DNA from: CAWEEP01 sp963808125
Lineage (GTDB): Bacteria > Chloroflexota > Dormibacteria > Aeolococcales > Aeolococcaceae
Assembly (NCBI GenBank): GCA_963808125.1
Contig: CAWEEP010000056.1
Coordinates: forward strand, 21,595 to 85,594
Direction of reading: 5' to 3'
Length of the DNA stretch: 64,000 nt
This document shows positions 44,640 to 53,387 of the stretch, piece by piece; the stretch's first letter is position 1, and each line of letters opens with the position of its first letter. A program made the position numbers and the translations under genes. The notes beneath the pieces were generated by a model, which was not told where the DNA came from, made no database searches, and saw only the letters and a program-made list of their open reading frames with translations.

Positions 44640-44678
44640 TCACAGGCTTCTCCCAGGTCCCTACCAGGGCCCTCTCGG
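44640..44678 (+). promoter_or_regulatory. Phased direct repeats upstream of the GT39 gene
   Basis: TCACAG (44640), TCCCAG (44651), TACCAG (44662) and a weaker TCTCGG (44673) follow with 11-base period, ending 22 bases before ATG 44701. The first two half-sites have the same spacing as the pair before the response regulator gene. Confidence 0.5.
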
Positions 44679-44700
44679 AGACGGGTGCCAAGGTGATCCC

Positions 44701-46866
44701 ATGACAGATCCGGCAGACACCGCCCCGGCCGGGGCCGTAAACCCCGTCGAGACCCCACCCGCGCGCCCTACCGCCGTTCGCCGCCTGATGCGGCAGGTCA
44801 CCTGGCCGCGCGTCTCGCTGTTCCTGCTGCTCGCCATCACCGCCGGCCTCTACCTCTGGAACCTGGGCGCCTCGGGATGGGCCAACAGCTTCTACTCCGC
44901 CGCCGTCGAGGCCGGCGCCAGGAGCTGGAAGGCGTTCCTCTTCGGTTCCTTCAACTCCTCGAACTTCATCACCGTCGACAAGCCTCCCGCGTCGCTCTGG
45001 GTGATGGACCTCTTCGCGCGGGTCTTCGGCGTCAACGCCTGGAGCATCCTCGTCCCCCAGGCCCTGGAGGGCGTCGCAGCCGTCGGCCTCCTCTACGCCA
45101 CGGTGCGTCGCGGTTTCGGGCACGTCGCCGGGCTCATCTCCGGCGCCGTCCTGGCGTTGACGCCGATCGCGGCCCTGATGTTCCGCTTCGACAACCCCGA
45201 CGCCCTTCTCGTCCTCCTCCTGGTCGGCGCCGCCTACTCCCTGACCAGGGCGCTGGAGGCGGGGAGGACACGCTGGCTCGTGCTCGCCGGCGCCTTCATC
45301 GGCCTCGGCTTCCTGACCAAGATGATGGGGGCCTTCCTGGTGCTCCCGGGCTTTGCCGCGGTGTACCTGGTGGCCGCGCCAGTCTCGGTCCGCAGGCGTC
45401 TCGTGCAGCTGCTGGCCGCCGGGTTCTCCGTGCTCGTGGCGGGCGGCTGGTGGGTGGCGCTCGTCACCCTCTGGCCCGCCGCGGACCGCCCCTACGTGGG
45501 CGGCTCGACCGACAACAGCGTGCTCAACCTGATCTTCGGCTACAACGGCTTCGGCCGCGTCACCGGCAACGAGACGGGCAGCGTCGGTGGCGGCGGCGCG
45601 GCCGGCGGCAACTGGGGCCCGACCGGCCTCTTCCGGATGTTCAACGACACCTTCGGCAGCCAGGCCAGCTGGCTCATCCCGGCGGCGCTCATCCTCTGCG
45701 GTGCTCTGCTGTGGTTGCGGGGTCGCGCCCCGCGCACCGACACCAGGCGCGCCGCCGCGCTCATCTGGGGCAGCTGGCTGGTCGTCACCGCCCTGGTCTT
45801 CAGCTTCGCCCAGGGCATCATCCACCCCTACTACACGGTGGCACTCGCTCCCGCCATCGGTGCCCTGGTGGGTGTCGGCGGCGTCGAGCTGTGGCGCCAT
45901 CGCGACCGCCTGGCGGCCCGCGGCCTCCTCGCCTTGTCCCTGGCGGCGACCGCCATCTGGGCCTTCGCGCTCCTCGGCCGTAGCCCGGACTGGATGCCCT
46001 GGCTGGCGCCCGCCGTGCTCGTCGCGGGGCTGGTCACCGCGGCCGCCCTGCTGGCACCGCCCGTCAAGAGCGTGGGGATCGCCGCCCTGCTCGCCGGGTG
46101 CGTCCTGGCCACCGCCCTGGCCGCGCCCACCGCCTACGCCCTCGACACGGTGGCCACCCCGCATAGCGGCGCCATCCCCACCGCCGGGCCGACCGTGACG
46201 TCGGCCGGCGTCGGGGCGGGCGGGCAGGGCGGCAGTTTGGGTGGAGCGCCGGTCGGCGCCGTCGCCGGCCTGGGTGGCACCGGCAGCCGCCCTGCCACGG
46301 CGCCGGAAGGCCTCCCCGGGAACGCGGGCACCGGTGGGCTGCCGGGCGGCCCGGGTAGCGCCGGCGGCTTCCCCGCGGGGATCCCCACCGGCGGAGGCCC
46401 CGGCTCTCGGGTCACACGTCCGGCCGGTGCGGTCGGCGGCACCCTGCCGTCAGGCGTGCCAACCGGCGGCAACGCCGGGGGCGGTGGCCTCCTCAACGCC
46501 AGCACGCCGTTGGCGGCAGTGACGAAGGTGCTGGAGAAGAACGCGTCCTCCTACGAGTGGATCCTCGCCACCGTCGGCGCCAACAACGCCGCCGGCTACC
46601 AGCTCGCCACCGACGACCCGGTCATGGCCATCGGCGGCTTCAACGGGACCGATCCATGGCCGACCCTGAGCGTCTTTGAGAAGCTCGTCGGCGAGCACGA
46701 GATCCACTACTTCATGGCCGCTGGCACCGGCGGCGGCCCAGGGGTGGGCGGCTCGACAGAGAGCACTGAGATCGCCAGCTGGGTCGAGAGCCACTTCACG
46801 AAGGTCACTGCCGCCGGCACCACCCTCTTCGACCTGACCAAGCCGGTGACGTCGACGGCGGCCTGA
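44701..46866 (+). CDS. GT39/ArnT-like membrane glycosyltransferase
   Basis: 721 residues. About 11-13 membrane helices; the first outer loop has the family's acidic and Lys motif region SFNSSNFITVDKPPASLWVM, then FRFDNPDALLVLLLVG and GLGFLTKMMGAFLVLPG. A Gly/Pro-rich flexible stretch (~500-600, bases ~46195-46490) precedes a C-terminal outer domain with NNAAGYQLATDDPVMAIGGF and IHYFMAAG, as in YkcB and actinobacterial GT39 proteins. It transfers a sugar from a polyprenyl phosphate to a surface acceptor. ATG 44701. Divergent from GT2-GtrA; both carry phased repeats. Confidence 0.9.
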   Translation: MTDPADTAPAGAVNPVETPPARPTAVRRLMRQVTWPRVSLFLLLAITAGLYLWNLGASGWANSFYSAAVEAGARSWKAFLFGSFNSSNFITVDKPPASLWVMDLFARVFGVNAWSILVPQALEGVAAVGLLYATVRRGFGHVAGLISGAVLALTPIAALMFRFDNPDALLVLLLVGAAYSLTRALEAGRTRWLVLAGAFIGLGFLTKMMGAFLVLPGFAAVYLVAAPVSVRRRLVQLLAAGFSVLVAGGWWVALVTLWPAADRPYVGGSTDNSVLNLIFGYNGFGRVTGNETGSVGGGGAAGGNWGPTGLFRMFNDTFGSQASWLIPAALILCGALLWLRGRAPRTDTRRAAALIWGSWLVVTALVFSFAQGIIHPYYTVALAPAIGALVGVGGVELWRHRDRLAARGLLALSLAATAIWAFALLGRSPDWMPWLAPAVLVAGLVTAAALLAPPVKSVGIAALLAGCVLATALAAPTAYALDTVATPHSGAIPTAGPTVTSAGVGAGGQGGSLGGAPVGAVAGLGGTGSRPATAPEGLPGNAGTGGLPGGPGSAGGFPAGIPTGGGPGSRVTRPAGAVGGTLPSGVPTGGNAGGGGLLNASTPLAAVTKVLEKNASSYEWILATVGANNAAGYQLATDDPVMAIGGFNGTDPWPTLSVFEKLVGEHEIHYFMAAGTGGGPGVGGSTESTEIASWVESHFTKVTAAGTTLFDLTKPVTSTAA

Positions 46867-46940
46867 CGGCGCATCGAACCGGGCGGGGCCGTGGCACGCA
46901 CTGCGCCGGCACACCGCCGGCCGCCGTGAGCAGATCGCCG

Positions 46941-47186
46941 CTAGTCGATCGAACGGCCGATCCACACGGCGAGGAAGCACTCCCGCATCGACGCGCCGGG
47001 GTTGAGCCGGCGGTACTCCTGCGCCGCAGCGGCGCCCCCTCGGTGGAGCCTGAGCATGGTCCGGAACCGGTCGTACTCGGGCGAGGCGAAGACCGTCGGG
47101 GCGTCGAAATGCCGGTTGACGAACTCGGCGGCACCATCGAGCGGCGTCTTGTTGCGGAGAAATGAATGCAGGGCTCCCCAGGCCAT
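46941..47186 (-). CDS. Small hypothetical protein
   Basis: 81 residues from ATG 47186, MAWGALHSFLRNKTPLDGAA, then a mixed helical chain with FDAPTVFASPEYDRFRTML and YRRLNPGASMRECFLAVW, ending GRSID. One Cys. Composition is protein-like rather than a GC-shadow, and the aromatic content is high. No family recognised. It stands alone between the GT39 gene (convergent) and a 365-base gap. Confidence 0.5.
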   Translation of the reverse strand: MAWGALHSFLRNKTPLDGAAEFVNRHFDAPTVFASPEYDRFRTMLRLHRGGAAAAQEYRRLNPGASMRECFLAVWIGRSID

Positions 47187-47223
47187 AGCGGCGCCGATCG
47201 TACGCGGTCTGATCCGTCACTTC

Positions 47224-47264
47224 CTACTCCCCGATGTCCGAAGATGAGTGACATCGGGGAGTAG
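47224..47264. repeat. Perfect 15-bp inverted repeat with 11-base loop
   Basis: CTACTCCCCGATGTC (47224-47238) and its exact complement GACATCGGGGAGTAG (47250-47264) flank 11 bases. It lies 38 bases upstream of the minus-strand gene at 47186 and 288 bases before the plus-strand gene at 47552, so it is not a terminator of either. The arm contains CGGGGAGTAG, identical to the first ten bases of tRNA-Pro at 24320. The rest of the 47187-47551 gap shows only a -10-like TAGAGT (47513-47518). Confidence 0.85.
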
Positions 47265-47512
47265 ACAAGCGGCTACGGGATTTGCTAGGGATGATCGGCA
47301 TGGGAGCCGGCACCGCTCGTGCGCGCGCTGGCTTCGATTGTTGTCCCTCCACAGACGGTGCGCTTCCAGCTCAGCCGGAGCCTCGGTCAGGCGTTCGAGT
47401 GACGGCGCTCACCCCAGTCGACGCTGAATCCTGCCATCGCGAGCGCGACGAAGATCGGCGCTCGGTAGCTCCGGCCCGGTTAGCGTCCGCTCCGACCAAT
47501 GGTCCACTCGTC

Positions 47513-47518
47513 TAGAGT
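47513..47518 (+). promoter_or_regulatory. Candidate -10 for the beta-helix protein gene
   Basis: TAGAGT lies 33 bases before the GTG start at 47552. No convincing -35 is visible. Confidence 0.3.
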
Positions 47519-47551
47519 GCGGTGTGACATTCAGCCTAGGGAGGTTCCACC

Positions 47552-48899
47552 GTGGATTGCAGCAACCAGCCCAATCGGACCTCGGGCCCTCTCGCGGCAC
47601 GGCTCTGGTTTCGGAGGCTGGCCATCAGCGGGGGAATGACTTCTCGCGGCCCTCGGCCTGGCGGGCCTTACGGCTCCCCTGGCCCTCGCCGCCACCCAGA
47701 CGCTGACGGTCACCACGCTCTCCGATCCCGCGACGTCAGTGGCCTGCCCGGCAACCGCCGGCAACCCGTGTTCGCTGCGCGAGGCGATCACCGTCGCCAA
47801 CGGGGACACGGGTGACACCATCAGCCTCCCGGCCGGCTCCTACACCATGACGCAGGGCGTGCTGACCCCGGTCACGGCGTCGATGAGCTTCGCGGGGGCT
47901 TCGGCCCAGAGCACTGTCATCAACGGGACGAGCGGCGACGATGGCCCACTCTTCATCATCTCCGCGGCCGACCACCTGACCGTCCACTTCTCGAATCTGG
48001 CCATCCAGGATGCGGACAACACAGAAAGTGGTGGCAACGCCGGCGCAGTCTACTTCGGCGGTACCGACACCGCAGTCGTCACGGACGTCGCGTTCATCGA
48101 CAACACGGGGAATGCAGAAGGCGCCTGGGACAATGATACGGGTAGCACCACCACGATGACCGACGTGACATTCAGCGGCAATGAGGCCACGTCCCCGACC
48201 AATGCGGGGGATGCCGCAGCTCTGCTCAACGTCGGCAGCCTGACCCTCACCAACGCGACCATCGCCGACAACATCGGCGATTCGGGGAGCGACGCCGCGG
48301 GCGGCATCTTGAACGAGGGCACGCTGAGCATCACCAACAGCGACATCGTCGGCAACAGCGGCGACGGACCCACCGGGGGGGTCTGGATCCTGGGCTCCAC
48401 CGACGTGGTCAACTCCATCATCTCGGGCAACACCCAGGACGACGCCACAACGAACGACAACTGCAATGGTGCCGTCACGACGACCAGCCACAACATCGAG
48501 GACGGCGCCACCTGCGGCTTCACCAGCGGGTCCGACCTCGACGCCAACCCTGATCTCGGCGCCCTCGGGTACAACGGCGGATCGCTGGAGACAGAGGCGC
48601 TGCTGACCGGAAGCCCCGCCATCAACGCCGGTCTCAACTCCTCCTGCCCGACCGACGACGAGCGCGGGTTTACGAGGATCACGGCTTCCGACCCCATCTG
48701 CGACATCGGCGCCTATGAGTACGGTGCCGGGCCGGTCACGACCCCCACCCCCACCTCCGGCGGCGTTCCGGTCCCGGCAACGGGTGCGATCGAGGCGGGG
48801 ACATCTTCCGGCTCGCTCTGGGCCCTGGTGCTCCTCATCGCCGGCCTGGGGCTGGCCGTCGAGGCGCTGCGATCGCGCGGCCGGCACCCTGCCGTCTGA
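47552..48899 (+). CDS. Secreted right-handed beta-helix surface protein with VPATG anchor-like tail, one frameshift
   Basis: GTG 47552 has AGGGAGG (47538-47544) seven bases upstream. The leader RLWFRRLAISGGM shifts frame near 47640 and continues LLAALGLAGLTAPLALAATQ, a signal peptide with an ALA-A cut. CSLREAITVANG, AIQDADN, repeated beta-turns (TFSGNEATS, NSDIVGNSGD, NSIISGNTQ) and GSPAINAG...DIGAYEYG are the parallel beta-helix with the choice-of-anchor Q end. The C-terminus is PVPATGAIEAG, a hydrophobic helix and RSRGRHPAV, the layout of a sortase sorting signal with VPATG in place of LPxTG. No sortase gene is in the window. Confidence 0.8.
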
Positions 48900-49095
48900 T
48901 CTGAGGATCCGAACCGGTCACGACGGCCGTCCCTACCGCTCCATCCGGCGGGGACGGCCTCGTCGCTCGGCCCTCACACGGGGCCCCGGGACGCGAAACG
49001 GCCCGACGCGCTCAGTCCTTGGCGATGCCGTCGGAAGTCCAAGCGTCCACCCGCAGGGACCGCTGCTTGTCAGCAACAGCGAGCTTGGACAAGCT

Positions 49096-49551
49096 TCACG
49101 GATGGTGGGGGCTGAGGATTAGGGGCATCTCGCTCAGGCCGGGTTCCAACACGCCAGCATCACGGCAAGCCAGCTCATGCCCAGCCGAGGTCGCTTGGAC
49201 AGGAAGGCGCCCACTGCCGTAAGTATCGACCTTGACATTCACGGCTGAAGTCCCCGGCGGACCCGAAGGAGGCCCCCCATATGGCATGAAATTCGCGTCC
49301 ATTTGGATCTTCCATTGGCCACACGCGGCATCGACGGTGTTGTCCCCGAACATCTGCACATTGCTCAGCCCCAGCGCACGAAGCCGATTGCGTGCCCAGG
49401 CCACCCCGGCATCCGTCGATCCCATGCCATCGTACTCACGGTTGTAGTCCTGATATGCGCCGTTGTCGATCTCAGTTCCCCGCGTGAACCCAGGAGGCCC
49501 CCCGATCGCGTTCAGAACTTGCTCGGGACTCAGGCCGCTCAGGAACAGCAA
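49096..49551 (-). CDS. Hypothetical membrane-anchored secreted protein
   Basis: 151 residues from TTG 49551, MLFLSGLSPEQVLNAIGGPP, then AGVAWARNRLRALGLSNVQM and VDAACGQWKIQMDANFMPYG. Two cysteines (ACGQW, ACRDAG) may pair. Upstream the frame stays open and reads CGAVLAVALIAAVVWLLFLS, a membrane helix, then a Pro/Gly-rich stretch, but it has no start codon. A start-codon error or frameshift near 49600-49730 would give an N-terminal anchor. No family recognised. Lower GC than the core regions. Confidence 0.5.
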   Translation of the reverse strand: MLFLSGLSPEQVLNAIGGPPGFTRGTEIDNGAYQDYNREYDGMGSTDAGVAWARNRLRALGLSNVQMFGDNTVDAACGQWKIQMDANFMPYGGPPSGPPGTSAVNVKVDTYGSGRLPVQATSAGHELACRDAGVLEPGLSEMPLILSPHHP

Positions 49552-49796
49552 CCAGACAACCGCGGCGATGAGAGCAACAGCCAGAACTGCTCCACAGCTG
49601 ATCGGCGACCGCCATGCGCCACGCGGAGGCCGATCTGGGCCCGCGCTCGTGCGGGTCCGACCGCCGCTCGGCGGCTCCGGAGGATCAGGAAATAGCGTCC
49701 CTATACTTGGTGTAAAAGCGGAGGTGGCCTGAAAGCAAGAAGGCCACCGACGAGATCTCCTTCACAGCTCCTTATTCCACTCAGGAGACCCCACCA

Positions 49797-50005
49797 ATGG
49801 CCGTGCCTAAATTAGTTTCCCATCCTTTGACCTGCTCGCACAACTCGAGAACGCCGCCGCCGACGGTGACATCGATCACGTTCGGGAGATCCTCCAGACC
49901 ACCATGCACAGCAACTTGTGCCGTAGGGGCTCCCCGCAACCAGCGACGTCACCGTCGCCGTCGTACTGCAGATGGGCCGGGTGGCCGGGGCAATGCTACC
50001 GTTGA
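49797..50005 (+). CDS. Small protein of unknown function, probable frameshift
   Basis: ATG 49797 follows an AGGAG ribosome-binding site. MAVPKLVSHP is followed, after a one-base shift at the T-run near 49830, by FDLLAQLENAAADGDIDHVR and EILQTTMHSNLC, then a basic end stopping at 50005. The helical, ordinary composition of the middle part suggests a real gene. No family recognised; it lies in the AT-richer accessory region. The 50006-50177 stretch holds nothing I can support. Confidence 0.4.
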
Positions 50006-50177
50006 CCAGCCCAGTGTAGACAGGCGTCACCGCCGGCACTGGCCCACCGTAGGCCATGGTGGGGTTCGACGGGGTATGGCGCGGCCCGAGCAGCCGGTGA
50101 GGGACACCGCTGCACGGATCTGAGGCCTGGTCGGAGTGAACCCGATCACCTCCCAGACCCCGATCGCCAGTGAGCAC

Positions 50178-50968
50178 TCACCGGAAGAGACGATCCAAAC
50201 GCGAGAGCACGGCGCGAGCCATGGGCTCATACGCCGGTGGATCCTGCATCACCGCATGGACCGCGACGTCGAAGGTCCTCTCCATCATCGTGACATTGGT
50301 CCGGATGCGTTCGGCGTGATTGCCCGGTCGCACCAGGCCGGGCGAGAACTTGACTGGAATCAGAGCGGCGACATCGGCGTCGTCGATCGGCCCGGCCAGA
50401 CCAGTGAACAGCATGCCGGCGTCAAGCAGGTCGCGCGGACGGCGTCGCTGGGCCAGCGTGCGCAGCTTCTCCGCGGCCATCTCTCGAGGAGCCATCGTCG
50501 GAAGCTCAAAGGCGTCGTAGTAGGGCGGTCCGACGGGCAGTGGAATCGGAGGCACCTGGATCGCCTCGCGATAGCTCACCTCGACGGAGACGTCACCGTC
50601 CCCGATCGGTCCCCGATAGTGGATCTTGTCGAAGTCCAAGCTCCGCTCGCTGTCCGTTGCCGCGACTACTTTCCGCACCCTGAACAGGGGACGACCAGCA
50701 GCTGGATGACCCCGGCGACGGCCGCTTGGTCCAACTTGTGATGGGGTGGCGCCTGCCGCGTCAAGTCCACATCTTGAGAGAAGCGGCTGTGACCGTACAC
50801 GTGCCGGAGCACGAAGCCGCCCTTGAAGCAGAGCTGGCCCGGAAACGCCTCCTCGAGGCCGGCAGCGATGCTCACCAGTAGGTAATCGCGTTCAGCCCAC
50901 TCCAGAGGAATGCCTTGGGCGACAGCAAGATCACGCAGATCGTCGTCGGTTAGCACGCGCGACCTCAT
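50178..50968 (-). CDS. AbiEii-type nucleotidyltransferase toxin, one frameshift
   Basis: About 263 residues. ATG 50968 (MRSRVLTDDDLRDLAVAQGI) overlaps the stop of the antitoxin-like gene. The nucleotidyltransferase motif is in CFKGGFVLRHVYGHSRFSQD and VDLTRQ; after a break near 50678 the protein continues with DFDKIHYRG and APREMAAEKLRTLAQRRRPR then DLLDAGMLF, typical of AbiEii/AbiGii proteins (DUF1814). Such toxins inhibit growth by transferring nucleotides, for example to tRNA, and act in phage abortive infection or plasmid maintenance. Confidence 0.8.
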
Positions 50969-51796
50969 GGCAGTTCCAAGAGCTCCTCGCGCGTGGCGTT
51001 GGCGATCACCCGCCATGCGGACTGCGACACCCCGCCACGGAGGTCACCCGACGGGTCGAGAGGGATGAAGCGCTTGCTGGCGCCCCGCAGCGCTCGAAGG
51101 GGGATGGCGGCATCTGGATCAGCCAGCATCTCGACCAGGCAGCCGATGCGGCGTGCCAGGAAGGTGTTGCTGTAGCGCCGTGTGGCTTCGGCAAGCCCGC
51201 CCACGAAGGTCGGGTCATGGTCAAGGCAGCGGCTGAGGCCCCGTGCCGCCTCCGAGAAGGTCACGCCCCAGAGCGGGTGAGCAACGGCATCAAGGATTGC
51301 CCGCTCCGCTCGGGCGACCACCGTGGCACGGACAGGGTCGCCAGGCAGAGGCCTACCACCCCACAGATCGGACGAGGGCACGCGGACGTACTGAACCGTC
51401 TGGCCCATCCAGGTCCACGACCGTTGCGGGTGGGCGACGAGAACGATGAGACGCCGGTATATCTGGTCGGTGAGGCGGGCGTGGTTGAGGGCGGCGCCAC
51501 CGGTCACGAGATGCGGTTGCCGGGTTAGTTCCCCCACCAGGGCCAATGCACTGTCCCCCCAGAGTCCCTGTCGGGGAACGGAGTGCGTAGGCGCCGCGGC
51601 GCACGCGAACTAGATCGCCGCGCCGGACGGCACGGTCGACGCTACGCCTGCTGGCGGCACGTGAGAGCGTGAACTGGTCGACAAGGGGCCAGTCGTCCGG
51701 CAGGACCACAGTGCTCCGGTGGGCACGCCACAGCGACGTTATGAGTTCGGAGCGAGCCGCTGGCCCTGCATCGTGGTTGACCACACCGACGTTCAT
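50965..51796 (-). CDS. AbiEi-type antitoxin with N-terminal winged helix, one frameshift
   Basis: About 276 residues from ATG 51796 (MNVGVVNHDAGPAARSELIT). The N-terminal domain (QFTLSRAASRRSVDRAVRRG, LVRVRRGAYAL) is the 'antitoxin/recombination' winged helix of AbiEi proteins. A break near 51550 leads to LTRQPHLVTGGAALNHARLT and the C-terminal domain (WTWMGQTVQYVRVPSSDLWG, ERAILDAVAHP). These proteins repress their own operon and neutralise AbiEii. An upstream ATG at 51826 is possible. It overlaps the toxin gene by four bases. Confidence 0.75.
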
Positions 51797-51804
51797 GCCA
51801 GATA

Positions 51805-51814
51805 TCGTACACGA
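51805..51814. promoter_or_regulatory. Candidate operator palindrome
   Basis: TCGT-AC-ACGA is an exact inverted repeat 8 bases upstream of the antitoxin start. AbiEi proteins bind short inverted repeats at their own promoter. Confidence 0.3.
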
Positions 51815-51826
51815 AAGGGGGTGCAT

Positions 51827-52165
51827 TCATCAACAGTCATTCTTGATGGAACGACGCTGGCGAATAACCCAGACCACGACAACGGGTCACGGGGTCAGCG
51901 AGGCCTCCAGAACGTCCCTCTTCTGTCACGAAACACACAGTAATGCATATGTTATGCGTGCGAATAGGGGTCAGCGGTGATCGACACCCACTCCGTGAGA
52001 CAGGCGTCCACGATGTCGTGAGACATCACATTGGCGGAATTGCCTCCTCGACGCCCTCCTCCTCAAGCACCAGGTCCGCCAATGGGAGGCCGCGAAAGGC
52101 TAGCCACCGCCCCCGCTGCCTTCTTCTCCTCCAACAGACGACGTCTCAGGAGCGCATCGGTCGGC
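51827..52165. other. Intergenic, AT-richer, no supported gene
   Basis: About 340 bases between the AbiE operon and the Rhs-tip modules. I see no clear gene. On the minus strand a frame through 52063-52180 encodes LLRRRLLEEKKAAGAVASLS, which could be the true C-terminus of the upstream membrane protein if a base is missing near 52190. Confidence 0.4.
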
Positions 52166-52423
52166 TCATTGGCTCTGCCCTTCGTGTTGGCCCAGGGCCT
52201 CCTTTGCTTGCAGTCTCTTCGCACGCAAACGACGAGCCCTCGTGATTTCGCGCACACCGACGGCAAATAGGAGAAGACCAGCATAAGCCGACCCCGCGGC
52301 GACGGCGCCAGCGATTATTCGGAGTAGGCCACAGACCAATGCCACAACGACAATGACGCCGCCCACGACGGCGGTCCACGTGAAGCCTCTGATGACGGCG
52401 TCCAAGCCGCTCCGCCTGCTCAT
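52166..52423 (-). CDS. Small two-helix membrane protein coupled to an Rhs-type tip
   Basis: 85 residues from ATG 52423 (MSRRSGLDAVIRGFTWTAVV), with two helices (GGVIVVVALVCGLLRIIAGA and SAYAGLLLFAVGV) and a basic tail (RARRLRAKRLQAKE). The ATG overlaps a TGA that ends the Rhs tip in one frame. By position and size it is a candidate immunity protein for that tip. No family recognised. Confidence 0.5.
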   Translation of the reverse strand: MSRRSGLDAVIRGFTWTAVVGGVIVVVALVCGLLRIIAGAVAAGSAYAGLLLFAVGVREITRARRLRAKRLQAKEALGQHEGQSQ

Positions 52424-52970
52424 GATCCACATCCTCTAGGTCCCGCGGCCACAGCGCTATACCCCCAGAGACTCCAATGCCGCCGACGGTAGCGGGCACG
52501 CCCAGGACAGACCAGGCACCAACAGTGCCAATGCCGGCATTGACAGCGCCTAACAACGTCCCCGAAGCGAGATCGCCGGCGACACCCCCGGCAATCATGT
52601 CACCGAGCCCGAGCGTCCCCACGGTACCAACGGCGACCACCACAGTAGCCGCGATCAACTGCGTTCCTTGACGGGTGCTGAGGGCCGTGTGGCATCCGCC
52701 ATTGCTATTGGAGTTCCACCCAGCTCCGAACGGATTGCGTAGGCACAAACCCGAGTTCTGAACGGCATGCACGACCTTGCCACCGGTGGCATTCCAGGCG
52801 CCGGTCACCCAGCCGGGCAGGCCCCACTCGCCGCTTGGATCAGTCGCATTCAGCGGGTCCCCGGCAACATACCCATACGGCGACAACGTGCTCGCGACTT
52901 TCGGATCGACGGTGAGGAACTGACCGGTGGCGGGATCGTAATAGCGGGCAACTATGGCCGGCTTGTGCAT
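52420..52970 (-). pseudogene. Displaced Rhs C-terminal tip with core remnant
   Basis: From ATG 52970: MHKPAIVARYYDPATGQFLT, then DPKVASTLSPYGYVAGDPLN and ATDPSGEWG. This is the end of the Rhs repeat-associated core, after which Rhs proteins carry a variable toxic tip. The tip has two cysteines (SGLCLRNPF, GGCHTAL) and then a Gly/Ala-rich hydrophobic region (~120 residues). The N-terminal Rhs barrel is absent; the frame upstream is closed by the stop of the preceding membrane protein. Frame is open to 52146, but a shift in the C-run near 52460 gives a stop at 52420 overlapping the next start, as in the module upstream. Confidence 0.65.
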
Positions 52971-52994
52971 GATCGTTGCCGAACTTCCGTCGGC

Positions 52995-53387
52995 CTATGT
53001 CGGCCGGGTGCGCTCACGCTCGACAAAGTCCTGCCACCAGTGCAGGCTAACCTTCACCCCACGATTCCGAACAGGGTGCCGGAACCGCTTTGAGAGGTAA
53101 TCCGCTGCCAATCGGCCTCCGCGTGCACTCAGCACAACTAATCTGATACCACACCCCACCATAGCAAGAAACGCAAGTACGACACCTAGCAGGCCCACAG
53201 CGGAGGAACCCGGATCCATGAACGCAGCCAGACCCACAGCGAGCAGGAGGCAACCCACCATCCCCAGGAACCATCTGTAGTAGGCGCTTGCGGCTGCAGC
53301 CGCGTCTGCTCCAATCAGAGGCTCAAGTTTCTGCCTGTATCGGGCGAAGTACCCGCCACGCGCTGGACGCGTCGGCTCATCAGTCAT
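52995..53387 (-). CDS. Small two-helix membrane protein coupled to an Rhs-like tip
   Basis: 130 residues from ATG 53387 (MTDEPTRPARGGYFARYRQK). Two membrane helices (YRWFLGMVGCLLLAVGLAAF, VGLLGVVLAFLAMVGCGIRL) with a basic C-terminal domain ending ERERTRPT. Its ATG overlaps the stop of the preceding tip gene (53384-53387). Layout matches the membrane protein of the next module although the sequences differ. Possible immunity protein; no family recognised. Confidence 0.55.
   Translation of the reverse strand: MTDEPTRPARGGYFARYRQKLEPLIGADAAAAASAYYRWFLGMVGCLLLAVGLAAFMDPGSSAVGLLGVVLAFLAMVGCGIRLVVLSARGGRLAADYLSKRFRHPVRNRGVKVSLHWWQDFVERERTRPT

Noticed and set aside
42952..46164. A 1070-codon open frame on the minus strand
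   Set aside because: It runs antisense to the histidine kinase end, through the GT2-GtrA gene in another frame and antisense to GT39. Its product is Gly/Arg/Ala/Asp-rich with no recognisable domain. High GC removes stop codons from shadow frames.
46195..46490. Repeated Gly/Pro-rich DNA that looks like tandem repeats
   Set aside because: Irregular GGC/GGN codons of a flexible linker inside the GT39 protein, not a nucleotide-level repeat array.
47282..47515. A 77-codon plus-strand frame in the gap before the beta-helix gene
   Set aside because: No ribosome-binding site, random-like composition, and it overlaps the probable promoter at 47513.
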